This document shows, piece by piece, positions 1 to 9,076 of a stretch of DNA of 37,018 nucleotides (position 1 is the stretch's first letter; each line of letters opens with the position of its first letter). The stretch is from Intrasporangiaceae bacterium (GTDB lineage Bacteria > Actinomycetota > Actinomycetes > Actinomycetales > Dermatophilaceae), in contig JAAYSB010000215.1 in assembly GCA_012518475.1 (NCBI GenBank), forward strand, positions 1 through 37,018, in the 5' to 3' direction. The translations under genes and the position numbers were made by a program. The notes under the pieces were generated by a model. It ran no database searches, was not told the origin of the DNA, and saw only the letters and a list, made by a program, of their open reading frames with translations.

Positions 1-1
1 C

Positions 2-247
2 GAGCCGGCCCTCGAGGTGACCGAGTCCGAGGGCGGCTTCACCCTGTCCCTCCGGGTCCCGTTGATCACAGCCGCCGATGTCTCGCTCGGTCGGCGCGGC
101 GACGATCTGCTCATCGACGTGGGGGAGCAGCACCGGGTCGTCACCCTCCCGGCGGCGGTCGCGCCGTTGCGCATCGCCGGGGCCGGCGTCAAGGGCGGGC
201 GGCTCGTCGTCTCCTTTGCCCGCAACCGCGACAAGGTGAGCGCATGA
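2..247 (+). CDS. ArsA family anion-transporting ATPase-like protein, C-terminal fragment (5' end outside window)
   Basis: Frame 2 is open from the window edge (EPALEVTESEGGFTLSLRVPL...). The C-terminus resembles the small beta domain of actinobacterial ArsA-like ATPases, and the gene context matches the Rv2184c region. Confidence 0.7.
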   Translation, partial: EPALEVTESEGGFTLSLRVPLITAADVSLGRRGDDLLIDVGEQHRVVTLPAAVAPLRIAGAGVKGGRLVVSFARNRDKVSA

Positions 248-627
248 GTGACGAGCCCACTGCGCCCGGATCGAGCCGACCCGGACACGGGTCGGTCGCC
301 GAGGAGATGGCTGCGCTGGCCGAGGCGCTGCGTGCCCGTGGACCCAAGGGCGCCGGACGGCGGGGCGACCCGGACAGCGAGAGGCGCCATCGCGAGCACG
401 CGCACGAGCCGCCCGCCTCGATGCAGGCCTGCGAGATCTGTCCGGTCTGCCGGACGGTCGCGGCGCTGCACACGGTCAGCCCGAGCGCGGTGAGCGCCCT
501 GGCCGACCTGGCTCATCAGGCGGAGGTCACCCTGCGGGCGCTCGCGGTCGACCTGCAGCGCCGGGAGGAGCCTGGCGAGCAGCCGGCACGGGAGGACATC
601 CCAGTGGAGGACCTCGACCCGGACTGA
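244..627 (+). CDS. Small hypothetical protein with CxxCxxC motif (CEICPVC)
   Basis: ORF overlaps the upstream stop (ATGA). It has a conserved-looking CEICPVCRTVAALHTVSPSAVSALADLAHQA segment. Confidence 0.75.
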   Translation: MSDEPTAPGSSRPGHGSVAEEMAALAEALRARGPKGAGRRGDPDSERRHREHAHEPPASMQACEICPVCRTVAALHTVSPSAVSALADLAHQAEVTLRALAVDLQRREEPGEQPAREDIPVEDLDPD

Positions 628-633
628 TCCGGC

Positions 634-639
634 TAGTCT
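634..639 (+). promoter_or_regulatory. -10 element TAGTCT for a leaderless glucokinase transcript
   Basis: TAGTCT ends 7 nt before the GTG at 647. Confidence 0.5.
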
Positions 640-646
640 CAAACCC

Positions 647-1618
647 GTGACAGAGCGTGTGAGCATCGGGATCGACATCGGCGGCACCAAGGTCGCCGGG
701 GGAATCGTCGACGTGGACGGACGGATCACCGGACGGCTGCGGCGCGACACTCCTCACCGGTCGACCTCCCCGGGTGTCGTCGAGGATGTCATCGTCGGGG
801 TCGTCGAGGAGCTCATGGTGGGCCTCGATCCCGAGGACGTCGCGGCGATCGGCATCGGCGCCGCCGGCTTCGTCGCTGCTGATCGGGCGACCGTCGCCTT
901 TGCCCCGCACCTGTCCTGGCGGGACGAGCCGCTGCGGGACAACCTGGCCGGTCGCCTGCCCAAGCCGGTGTTCATCGACAACGACGCCAACGCGGCTGCC
1001 TGGGCCGAGTGGCGCTTCGGGGCAGCCCGCGGGGAGACCCACCTTGTCATGATCACCCTCGGCACCGGCATCGGCGGCGGGCTGCTCTTCAACGGCGAGG
1101 TCCTGCGGGGCCGGTTCGGGATCGCCGGTGAGTACGGCCACATGCAGGTCGTCCCGGACGGCATCCGCTGCCAGTGCGGCAACCGCGGCTGCTGGGAACA
1201 GTACGCCTCCGGCAACGCCCTCATGCGCGAGGCCCGGGCGCTCGTTGCTGCACGCAGCCCCATCGCCATGGACATGGTGGCGCGGGTCAACGGCGACCCC
1301 GGCATCATCACCGGCCCACTCGTCACCGAGGCAGCCAAGGAGGGTGACCGGATGGCCATCGAGCTGCTTGCCGAGATCGGCACGTGGCTCGGCATCGGGA
1401 TGGCCAATCTCGCGGCGGCGTTCGACCCGGGTCGGTTCGTCGTGGGCGGCGGCGTGAGCGCAGCGGGGGACCTGCTGCTCCAGCCGGCCCGGGACGCCTT
1501 CGCCAAGCAGCTCACCGGGCGCGGCTACCGGCCCGAGGCGACGATCATCCCCGCCCACCTCGGCAACGACGCCGGGCTCATCGGGGCGGCCGACCTCGCC
1601 CGAGCGAGCGTTGAGTGA
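647..1618 (+). CDS. ROK family glucokinase
   Basis: ATP-binding IGIDIGGTKVAGG, ROK zinc motif CQCGNRGCWEQYASG. Confidence 0.92.
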   Translation: MTERVSIGIDIGGTKVAGGIVDVDGRITGRLRRDTPHRSTSPGVVEDVIVGVVEELMVGLDPEDVAAIGIGAAGFVAADRATVAFAPHLSWRDEPLRDNLAGRLPKPVFIDNDANAAAWAEWRFGAARGETHLVMITLGTGIGGGLLFNGEVLRGRFGIAGEYGHMQVVPDGIRCQCGNRGCWEQYASGNALMREARALVAARSPIAMDMVARVNGDPGIITGPLVTEAAKEGDRMAIELLAEIGTWLGIGMANLAAAFDPGRFVVGGGVSAAGDLLLQPARDAFAKQLTGRGYRPEATIIPAHLGNDAGLIGAADLARASVE

Positions 1619-2310
1619 GCGATAGGCCAGTACGGGTCGCAAGCTACAACGTCCGGGGATTCCGCGACGACCGGACGGCGGCGGCTCGTATCGTGCGGAC
1701 GATCGACCCGGACGTGCTTTGTCTCCAGGAGGCGTCGCGATGGCTGCGGGCCGCCTCGCGGATCCGCCGCTTCGCCGCCGAGTGCGGGATGCGGTGGGTC
1801 GGCGGTCACCGCGGGAGCGGCGGAACCACCATGCTCGTCAGTGGCCGGGTCGTCCTCGACCGGTCCTGGCACCAACGGCTTCCGGTCGCCGTCCTCCAGC
1901 CACCCAGGGGGTATGCGATCGCTCGCGTCATCCCGCCGAGCGGGACTCCCCTCCTGGTCGCCAGCGTCCACCTCAGCCTGCACGCAGGCGAGCGGCACGC
2001 CCACTCCCTGCGCATCCTGCGGGCCCTGGTCGACCCGGAGTCCGGCGATCCCGAACCGGTCCGCACCGTCGTCGCCGGGGATCTCAACGAGTTCGAGTCC
2101 GGGCTGGCCTGGCGGCTGCTGGCCTCTCGTCTCCCGCTCGTGTCCCCGAGAGTGCCGACCTTCCCGGCCCGGCGTCCGCGGGCGATGATCGACGTCGTGT
2201 TCGCGACCCCGGATCTCCGCGTCGTGCCCACAGACCCGGTCCCGCTCGACGAGGACGACATCGTCGCGGCCAGCGACCACCGGCCGGTCTGGGTGGACCT
2301 GCTCGCCTGA
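1615..2310 (+). CDS. Endonuclease/exonuclease/phosphatase family protein
   Basis: VASYNVRGF ... VLCLQEASR ... VVAGDLNEF ... ASDHRPVWVDL motifs; translationally coupled GTGA overlap. Confidence 0.88.
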   Translation: MSDRPVRVASYNVRGFRDDRTAAARIVRTIDPDVLCLQEASRWLRAASRIRRFAAECGMRWVGGHRGSGGTTMLVSGRVVLDRSWHQRLPVAVLQPPRGYAIARVIPPSGTPLLVASVHLSLHAGERHAHSLRILRALVDPESGDPEPVRTVVAGDLNEFESGLAWRLLASRLPLVSPRVPTFPARRPRAMIDVVFATPDLRVVPTDPVPLDEDDIVAASDHRPVWVDLLA

Positions 2311-2344
2311 CGATCACCGGGGAAGGGGCGCAGCGTCGGCTGAC

Positions 2345-2350
2345 TACGCT
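2345..2350 (+). promoter_or_regulatory. -10 element TACGCT for a leaderless argA transcript
   Basis: TACGCT ends 7 nt before the GTG at 2358. Confidence 0.5.
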
Positions 2351-2357
2351 GGGAGGC

Positions 2358-3743
2358 GTGACCGAATTGCACGACCGCGAGGTGCAGGACCACGAGGTGC
2401 AGGACCACAGTGTCGAGGGCGCCGACTTCGTGCGTGCGATCCGCAGCGCGACGCCCTACATCCACATGCACCGCGGCAAGACCTTCGTCATCGCCGTCCC
2501 CGGAGAGATCTGTGCCCGGGACGACACGGACAGACTGCTCGCCGATATCGCCCTGCTGTCCAGTCTCGGGGTGCGGATCGTCCTGGTGCACGGCGTCCGG
2601 CCGCAGATCGAGAACGAGCTCGAGATCCGTGGCATCCCCTCGGTGTTCGCCGGTGATCTGCGGGTCACCGACGCCACGACCATGGACGCGGTCAAGGCAG
2701 CGGTCGGTGCCCTCCGCCTCGACATCGAGGCCCGCCTGAGCGCGAGCCTCGGCAACACTCTCATGGCCGGCTCGCGGGTCAGAGTCGTCGGGGGCAACTG
2801 GGTGACGGCCCGGCCGGTCGGCGTCCGCGACGGCGTGGACCACCTGCTCACCGGACTCGTCCGCAACGTCAATGTCGCGGAGATCCGCGACCAGCTGCTC
2901 ACCGACAGGATCGTCCTCGTCTCACCGATCGGATACTCCCCGACGGGGGAGACCTTCAACCTCCGCAACGCGGACGTGGCCGAGGAGGTGGCCGTCGGCC
3001 TCGGTGCAGACAAGCTCGTCTTCGTCCTCGAGTCCGATCCGGGATCGTGGCGGATGGCACTGCGGGCAGGAGACTCCGGCCAGCTGTCGCTCTCCCAGGC
3101 GGAGGCCCTGCTCGAGGCCGAGCTCGAGGAGCGCGATCTCTCCCCGGAGGACCGCAACTGCGCACGTGCCGCCCTCTCGGCCTGCGGTGACGGCGTGCGC
3201 CGGGTCCACCTCATCGGGACCGAGGGCGCGAGCCCACTGCTGCGCGAGCTCTATACCCGTGACGGCTGCGGCGTGATGATCTCAGCCGAGGACGACTACG
3301 AGTCGACCCGGCAGGCGACGATCGAGGACGTCTCGGGAATACGGTCGCTCATCGCCCCGATGGAGCGCTCGGGGATGCTCGTTCCCCGGAGCCGGGAGCA
3401 GCTCGAGCTCGACATCGAGTCGTTCTCCGTCATCGTCCGTGACGGCACGGTCATCGCCTGCAACTCGCTGGTCCCGTATCCCGAGGACAAGCAGGCCGAG
3501 TTCGCCTGCGTCGCCGTGCACCCCGACTACCGCGGTCGTGACCTCGCGGCAGTCCTCCTGCGCAGAGCCCGGACCCAGGCCCGTGCCGCAGGCCTGCGCT
3601 CCCTCTTCGCACTGACGACGCAGACCCCGCACTGGTTCCTCGAGCACGGGTTCGTCCGGGGCTCGGCCTCGGACCTGCCGGCAGCCCGGCGGGAGACCTA
3701 CAACCCGGCCCGCAACTCGATCGTTCTCATCGACCGGGGCTGA
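2358..3743 (+). CDS. argA: Amino-acid N-acetyltransferase (amino acid kinase + GNAT fusion)
   Basis: Amino acid kinase-like domain (VLVHGVRPQIENELEIRGIP) followed by a GNAT domain (FACVAVHPDYRGRDLAAVLLRRA). The start is trimmed from the longer ORF to GTG 2358. Confidence 0.88.
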   Translation: MTELHDREVQDHEVQDHSVEGADFVRAIRSATPYIHMHRGKTFVIAVPGEICARDDTDRLLADIALLSSLGVRIVLVHGVRPQIENELEIRGIPSVFAGDLRVTDATTMDAVKAAVGALRLDIEARLSASLGNTLMAGSRVRVVGGNWVTARPVGVRDGVDHLLTGLVRNVNVAEIRDQLLTDRIVLVSPIGYSPTGETFNLRNADVAEEVAVGLGADKLVFVLESDPGSWRMALRAGDSGQLSLSQAEALLEAELEERDLSPEDRNCARAALSACGDGVRRVHLIGTEGASPLLRELYTRDGCGVMISAEDDYESTRQATIEDVSGIRSLIAPMERSGMLVPRSREQLELDIESFSVIVRDGTVIACNSLVPYPEDKQAEFACVAVHPDYRGRDLAAVLLRRARTQARAAGLRSLFALTTQTPHWFLEHGFVRGSASDLPAARRETYNPARNSIVLIDRG

Positions 3744-3755
3744 GGCTGCGCGTTC

Positions 3756-4235
3756 CTAGACCCGGGTGCCGTCGTCGGTGGAGTCCCGGTGCTCGGGCTG
3801 ACGCAGGATGAGCAGGACGAAGCCGCCGATGAACAGCGCGATCGCGGCGAGCGACCACCAGGAGGACAGGCTCCGGCCGGTCACCGCGACATAGAGCAGG
3901 AGCAGACCGCCGCCCAGGAGTCCGGCGACGATGCCCCAGAAGTGGAGGTCCTCCTGCGGTGGCAGCCGTACCGGACGCGGGGTGAAGTCCTCGTCGTCGT
4001 CATCGTCGTCCAGCACGCCGCTCGGACCCTCGTCGAAGGCGCGCTCCGCGGGACGCCAGGTCGTCGGGCCGCGCCAGATGTTCACGTCCGGACCCGGCTC
4101 CTCAGGCGTCTGCGCCGGGAGCACCGGGTCCTTGACCTCGTGACCCCGGGGGTCGTTGAAGACGGTCGCGTCCCAGCCGGCGATGAGGGACTCGAACTCC
4201 TTGTCGACGTCGCGCTCGGGAGGATCTGTTGTCAT
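3756..4235 (-). CDS. Hypothetical protein with acidic linker and two C-terminal TM helices
   Basis: ORF; LDDDDDDEDF stretch then two hydrophobic segments (IVAGLLGGGLLLLYVAV, LAAIALFIGGFVLLIL). Confidence 0.8.
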   Translation of the reverse strand: MTTDPPERDVDKEFESLIAGWDATVFNDPRGHEVKDPVLPAQTPEEPGPDVNIWRGPTTWRPAERAFDEGPSGVLDDDDDDEDFTPRPVRLPPQEDLHFWGIVAGLLGGGLLLLYVAVTGRSLSSWWSLAAIALFIGGFVLLILRQPEHRDSTDDGTRV

Positions 4236-4247
4236 GGGTCCGCTCGG

Positions 4248-4994
4248 TCAGGCCGTGACCCGGTCGATGAAGGCACGTGTCATCGAGAAGATCGTCGGGG
4301 CGTCGTTGTCGATGGTCGCCACGTGATAGCTGTTGAGGAGCAGCTCGTCGTGGACGTCGGTGCTCGAGATGCGCGAGAGGAACAGGTCCGAGCTCGAGGT
4401 CGGCACGATGTGGTCCTCGGGGCTGCGGAACAGCAGCACCGGCATGGTGATCTCGGGGAGGCGCTCCACGGTCTCGGCCCACAGCTTGGTCTGGGAGTAC
4501 AGCGCCTTGAGCGGGATCCGGTCGTAGCAGCCCTCGTCCTGGCCGGGCTTCTTGATGTCGTTGCCGATCCCAGGCAGGGACGGGAGGAAGCGCTGGAGGA
4601 GCGGCAGCGCCTTCAGGCGGGGGTCCTCGACCTTGTACGCCGGGTTGACGAGAACGAGTCCACTGATCCGGTCGGGGTGGTCCTGGGCGAGCCGGGTGAC
4701 CAGGCTGCCACCCATGGACAGGCCGCCGACGACGACCTTCTCGCAGTGGTCGGTCAGGCGGGCAAACCCCCGGGAGAGCTCGGCATACCAGTCCTGCCAC
4801 GTCGTGCGGTTGAGCTCCTGCCACGTGGTGCCGTGTCCCGGCAGCAGCGGCAGCACCACCGAGTGACCCGCCTCGGCGAGGTCCTCGGCCCACGGCTTCA
4901 TACTCACCGTGCTACCGGTGAACCCGTGACTGAGGAGGACGCCGACGCCGGAGTCGCCGTCGTGGAGGAAGGGTGTCGCGCCAGGAATACTCAC
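4248..4994 (-). CDS. Alpha/beta fold hydrolase (carboxylesterase-like)
   Basis: Nucleophile elbow GGLSMGG, oxyanion HGFTGS, catalytic LFRSPEDHIV and NSYHVATID. Confidence 0.88.
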   Translation of the reverse strand: MSIPGATPFLHDGDSGVGVLLSHGFTGSTVSMKPWAEDLAEAGHSVVLPLLPGHGTTWQELNRTTWQDWYAELSRGFARLTDHCEKVVVGGLSMGGSLVTRLAQDHPDRISGLVLVNPAYKVEDPRLKALPLLQRFLPSLPGIGNDIKKPGQDEGCYDRIPLKALYSQTKLWAETVERLPEITMPVLLFRSPEDHIVPTSSSDLFLSRISSTDVHDELLLNSYHVATIDNDAPTIFSMTRAFIDRVTA

Positions 4995-5034
4995 AGCCGC
5001 ATCATTCCATGCCTCGGTGCCGACCCCACTGGCG

Positions 5035-5040
5035 TAGCAT
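5035..5040 (+). promoter_or_regulatory. -10 element TAGCAT for a leaderless plsC transcript
   Basis: TAGCAT ends 6 nt before the GTG at 5047. Confidence 0.5.
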
Positions 5041-5046
5041 GCGGAC

Positions 5047-5793
5047 GTGTTCTACTGGTTCCTCAAGCGCTTCGCCCTCGGGCCGATTCTGCACATCTTC
5101 TTCCGCCCGTGGATCGAGGGTGCGGAGAACGTCCCGACCGACGGACCGGCGATCCTCGCGAGCAACCACCTCTCCTTCAGTGACTCGATCTTCCTGCCGC
5201 TCATGCTGCGGCGGCGGGTGACCTTCCTCGCCAAGTCGGACTACTTCACCGGGCGCGGGATCAAGGGGTGGCTCACGGCCACCTTCATGCGCGGCGTCGG
5301 GCAGCTGCCCGTCGACCGGGCCGGCGGCAAGGCGAGCAACGCAGCCCTCAAGGCCGGGATGAAGGTCCTGCGGCGTGGTGAACTGCTGGGTATCTATCCC
5401 GAGGGGACGCGGTCACCGGACGGCCGTCTCTTCCGAGGCCGCACAGGTGTCGCCCGGCTCGCCCTCGAGGCCAAGGTCCCGGTCATCCCGGTGGTCATGG
5501 TCGGCACCGACGAGGCCCAGCCGACGGGCCGGATCGTCCCGAAGATCACCCGGGTGGGGATCAAGATCGGCAAGCCTCTGGACTTCTCGCGCTACGAGGG
5601 GATGGAGGAGGACCGGTTCGTGCTGCGCTCGGCGACGGACGAGATCCTCTACGAACTGATGCGCCTGTCGAACCAGGAGTACGTCGACGAGTACGCCTCG
5701 GCGATGAAGGACAAGCTCAAGTCGATCTCCAAGGGTCGTCGCGGCCGCGGTCGTGACCAGGGGAACCCTGATGTGGACCGCGCTGCGAGCTGA
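5047..5793 (+). CDS. Lysophospholipid acyltransferase family protein (1-acylglycerol-3-phosphate acyltransferase-like)
   Basis: HX4D motif NHLSFSD and YPEGTRSPDGRL motif. Confidence 0.92.
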   Translation: MFYWFLKRFALGPILHIFFRPWIEGAENVPTDGPAILASNHLSFSDSIFLPLMLRRRVTFLAKSDYFTGRGIKGWLTATFMRGVGQLPVDRAGGKASNAALKAGMKVLRRGELLGIYPEGTRSPDGRLFRGRTGVARLALEAKVPVIPVVMVGTDEAQPTGRIVPKITRVGIKIGKPLDFSRYEGMEEDRFVLRSATDEILYELMRLSNQEYVDEYASAMKDKLKSISKGRRGRGRDQGNPDVDRAAS

Positions 5794-6943
5794 CCGCACC
5801 GGCGGCAGCGGCCGACGCGAACCCATCGTCGCGGTCGCCTGCTGGGCGGGGCTGGACATCTTCCGGCCCATCGCCGGCCTCTACGCCGCCCAGATCGCCT
5901 ATCAGCGGCACACCGAGATGGTGCGTCCCTGGCTGGCGGCCGTCGTCATCGGCGCGCTCCTGCTGTGGAGCGTCGCCATGCTCATCTATCGCACCCGGAC
6001 GCTGGGGACCACGGTGTTCGAGGTGGGGCTGGCCGGCACCGCCGTCGTCCTGTCGCGGCTCGTCGACACCCAGGCGACCATCGCCGAGGGCGTGCCCACG
6101 CTGCCGAGCATCTGGCCGGCCGGCAGCGTCCTCGGCGCGGCGGTGCTCCTCGGAGTGCGCGGCGGAATCGTCGCCGCCGTCGTCATCGGCCTGGCGGACC
6201 TCGTCCACGTCGACTTCGAGCCCACCGCCAACACGCTGCACAACATCATCCTGCTCCTCCTCCTCGGCTCCCTGTTCGGGCTGGCCGTCGACCTCGCCCG
6301 TGAGGGCCAGGACCGGCTGGAGGCGGTGCTCGCCGAGCAGGAGCGGCTGCGGGAACGAGAACGACTCTCCCGGGCGGTCCACGACGGGGTCCTCCAGACC
6401 CTGGCCTACATCCACCGACGCGGTAGTGAGCTCGGTGGCGAGAGCGCCGAGCTGGCCGAGCTCGCGGCCGATCAGGAACGCTCGCTGCGCGAGCTCGTCT
6501 CCAGGTCGCACGCGTCGGGGGTGTCCCGGGACGACGTGGACCTCACGGCCGGGCTGGCCGGTCTGGAGCGCGCCGGGGTCACGGTCGTCACCCCGGCAGC
6601 CCCCGTCGTCCTCGACCACCACGCGGGGCATGAAGTCATCGCTGCGGTCCGCGCCGCCCTCGACAACGTCGCAGAGCACGCCGGGGACGGCGCCGAGGCC
6701 TGGGTGCTGCTCGAAGGGTCGAAGGACGGAGTCCGGGTCACGGTCCGCGACAACGGTGCCGGCCTGCCGCCCGGACGACTCGAGGAGGCCGCAGGGGAGG
6801 GCCGACTCGGAGCAGTCGCCTCGATCCGCGGCCGGATCGAGGACCTCGGTGGCAAGGCCTCATGGACCTCACGGGACAGCGGCGGGTGCACCGTTGTCCT
6901 CGATGTGCCCGTCACCCGCCCCGGCGCGCCGGTCTCTGGTTGA
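5771..6943 (+). CDS. MacS-type sensor histidine kinase
   Basis: N-terminal TM segments; RLSRAVHDGVLQTLAYIHRRG H-box; VRDNGAGLP ATPase motif. Overlaps the 3' end of the acyltransferase gene. Confidence 0.88.
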   Translation: MWTALRADRTGGSGRREPIVAVACWAGLDIFRPIAGLYAAQIAYQRHTEMVRPWLAAVVIGALLLWSVAMLIYRTRTLGTTVFEVGLAGTAVVLSRLVDTQATIAEGVPTLPSIWPAGSVLGAAVLLGVRGGIVAAVVIGLADLVHVDFEPTANTLHNIILLLLLGSLFGLAVDLAREGQDRLEAVLAEQERLRERERLSRAVHDGVLQTLAYIHRRGSELGGESAELAELAADQERSLRELVSRSHASGVSRDDVDLTAGLAGLERAGVTVVTPAAPVVLDHHAGHEVIAAVRAALDNVAEHAGDGAEAWVLLEGSKDGVRVTVRDNGAGLPPGRLEEAAGEGRLGAVASIRGRIEDLGGKASWTSRDSGGCTVVLDVPVTRPGAPVSG

Positions 6944-6951
6944 GTAGACCC

Positions 6952-7668
6952 GTGCCCGCCCAGCCCGAGACAGAGCCGCAGAGCGAGGTTCCCGTCCGCG
7001 TTCTCGTCGCCGACGACCACCCGCTCTGGCTCGGGGCGCTCGAGCGGGACCTGGCAGCGGCCGGCCTCCGGGTCGTCGCCACCGCTGCCGACGGACCGAG
7101 CACGGTCCGTCGGGCCCGCGCGACAACCCCCGACGTGCTCGTCCTCGACCTCAACCTCCCGGGACTGCGTGGGGACGAGGTCTGCCGTGCCCTCGGCGAC
7201 CTGCCGACCCGCATCCTCATCCTCAGCGCGAGCGGGGAGCAGGCCGACGTCCTGGCCGCGATCAAGGCCGGGGCCACCGGCTACCTCGTCAAGTCGGCGC
7301 GGCCCGAGGAGATCGTCGCGGCGGTCGAAGCGACCAGCCGGGGTGAGGCGGTCTTCACCCCGGGCCTCGCGGGCATGGTCCTCGGCGAGTTCACCCGGAT
7401 GGCGGACGAGGAGGCCGGTGAGGTGACCGCCCCGGAGCAGGTCGACCGCGACCGGATCCCCGAGCTGACCGACCGCGAGATCGAGGTGCTCCGCCTCGTC
7501 GCCACCGGCATGTCCTACAAGGAGATCGCAGCCGAGCTGGTCATCTCGCACCGAACCGTGCAGAACCATGTGCAGAACACCCTCGGGAAGCTGCACATGC
7601 ACAACAGGGTCGAACTGGTCCGGTTCGCCATCTCGCGCGGCCTGGAGACCGACATTCGGGCGGACTGA
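6952..7668 (+). CDS. LuxR/NarL-type response regulator
   Basis: Receiver domain (VLVADDHPLWLGAL ... VLVLDLNLPG ... LVKSA) and LuxR HTH (LTDREIEVLRLVATGMSYKEIAAELVISHRTVQNHVQN). Confidence 0.92.
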   Translation: MPAQPETEPQSEVPVRVLVADDHPLWLGALERDLAAAGLRVVATAADGPSTVRRARATTPDVLVLDLNLPGLRGDEVCRALGDLPTRILILSASGEQADVLAAIKAGATGYLVKSARPEEIVAAVEATSRGEAVFTPGLAGMVLGEFTRMADEEAGEVTAPEQVDRDRIPELTDREIEVLRLVATGMSYKEIAAELVISHRTVQNHVQNTLGKLHMHNRVELVRFAISRGLETDIRAD

Positions 7669-7688
7669 ACCGATTTCCCACAGCGCAC

Positions 7689-7694
7689 TATCCT
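7689..7694 (+). promoter_or_regulatory. -10 element TATCCT for a leaderless DAHP synthase transcript
   Basis: TATCCT ends 7 nt before the GTG at 7702. Confidence 0.5.
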
Positions 7695-7701
7695 TGACCA
7701 G

Positions 7702-9063
7702 GTGAGTACAACCTCGACCGTCTCCGCGCTGACAGCCGCCGCTGTCACCTCCGACCTGCCGGCTGCCCAGCAGCCGGAGTGGCCCGACCAGGCCGCGCTC
7801 GCCGAGGCGGTCTCCACCCTGGCCAGCTATCCTCCGCTCGTCTTCGCCGGTGAGTGCGACGTCCTGCGGACGCGGATGGCCGCCGCCGCCCGCGGTGAGG
7901 CGTTCGTCCTCCAGGGCGGTGACTGTGCCGAGACCTTCGCCAGCGCGACGGCCGACAACATCCGCGACCGGATCAAGACGATCCTGCAGATGGCTGCCGT
8001 GCTCACCTACGGTGCGTCCGTCCCGGTCATCAAGGTGGGCCGGCTCGCCGGCCAGTACGCCAAGCCCCGCTCCAGCACGACCGAGACGCGCGAGGGAGTC
8101 ACGCTCCCCGCATACCGCGGCGACATGGTCAACGACTTCGAGTTCGCCGAGGACGCCCGCACCCCGGACCCGCAGCGGCTCGTGCGTGCCTACCACGCGA
8201 GCAGCGCGACGCTGAATCTCGTGCGGGCCTTCACCCAGGGCGGCTTCGCCGACCTACGCCACGTCCACGACTGGAACCGCGGCTTCGTCGCCAACGCGGC
8301 CAACGTCCGCTACGAGCGGCTCGCGCGCGACATCGACAAGGCGATGAAGTTCATGGCGGCCTGCGGCGCGGAGTTCGATGCCATGCGCACGACCGAGTTC
8401 TTCTCCGCTCACGAGGCGCTCATCCTCGACTACGAGCGGCCGCTGTGCCGGGTCGACAGTCGCACCGGCGACCTCTACGACACCTCCGGCCACTTCATCT
8501 GGGTTGGGGAGCGCACCCGTCAGCTCGACGGCGCGCACCTCGACTTCGTCGCCCGGATCCGCAACCCGATCGGGGTCAAGCTCTCCGACAAGGCTGACAT
8601 CGACGAGGTCCTGCGGATGATCGACCTCGTCGACCCCGACCGTGAGCCGGGCCGCCTGACGTTCATCACCCGGATGGGTGCCGGCACCGTCCGCGACGCC
8701 CTGCCACGGATCGTCGAGCAGGTCACCGCCTCCGGCGCCGAGGTCACCTGGATCTGTGACCCGATGCACGGCAACACCTTCTCCTCGGCCTCCGGCTACA
8801 AGACCCGTGACTTCGACGATGTCGTCGACGAGGTGCGTGGCTTCTTCGAGGTGCACAGCGCCCTCGGGACCGTCCCCGGTGGTCTGCACGTCGAGCTCAC
8901 CGGCAACGACGTCACGGAGTGCATCGGCGGCTCGGAGAAGATCGTCGACGCCGACCTCAACAAGCGCTACGAGTCGGTCTGCGACCCGCGGCTGAACCAC
9001 CAGCAGAGCCTGGAGCTGTCGTTCCTCGTCGCGGAGATGCTCAGCACCCCGCCGACCTCCTGA
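7702..9063 (+). CDS. aroG: Class II 3-deoxy-7-phosphoheptulonate synthase
   Basis: Characteristic FVLQGGDCAETFA, VIKVGRLAGQYAKPRS, WICDPMHGNT, GGLHVELTGNDVTECIGG. Confidence 0.95.
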   Translation: MSTTSTVSALTAAAVTSDLPAAQQPEWPDQAALAEAVSTLASYPPLVFAGECDVLRTRMAAAARGEAFVLQGGDCAETFASATADNIRDRIKTILQMAAVLTYGASVPVIKVGRLAGQYAKPRSSTTETREGVTLPAYRGDMVNDFEFAEDARTPDPQRLVRAYHASSATLNLVRAFTQGGFADLRHVHDWNRGFVANAANVRYERLARDIDKAMKFMAACGAEFDAMRTTEFFSAHEALILDYERPLCRVDSRTGDLYDTSGHFIWVGERTRQLDGAHLDFVARIRNPIGVKLSDKADIDEVLRMIDLVDPDREPGRLTFITRMGAGTVRDALPRIVEQVTASGAEVTWICDPMHGNTFSSASGYKTRDFDDVVDEVRGFFEVHSALGTVPGGLHVELTGNDVTECIGGSEKIVDADLNKRYESVCDPRLNHQQSLELSFLVAEMLSTPPTS

Positions 9064-9076
9064 CAGGGGGCTTGCG

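Noticed and set aside
3986-4013. GTC-rich microsatellite-like run
   Set aside because: Simply encodes the Asp-rich LDDDDDDEDF linker of the minus-strand membrane protein.
6472-8196. 574-aa minus-strand ORF over macS/macR/aroG
   Set aside because: Shadow ORF spanning three real genes.
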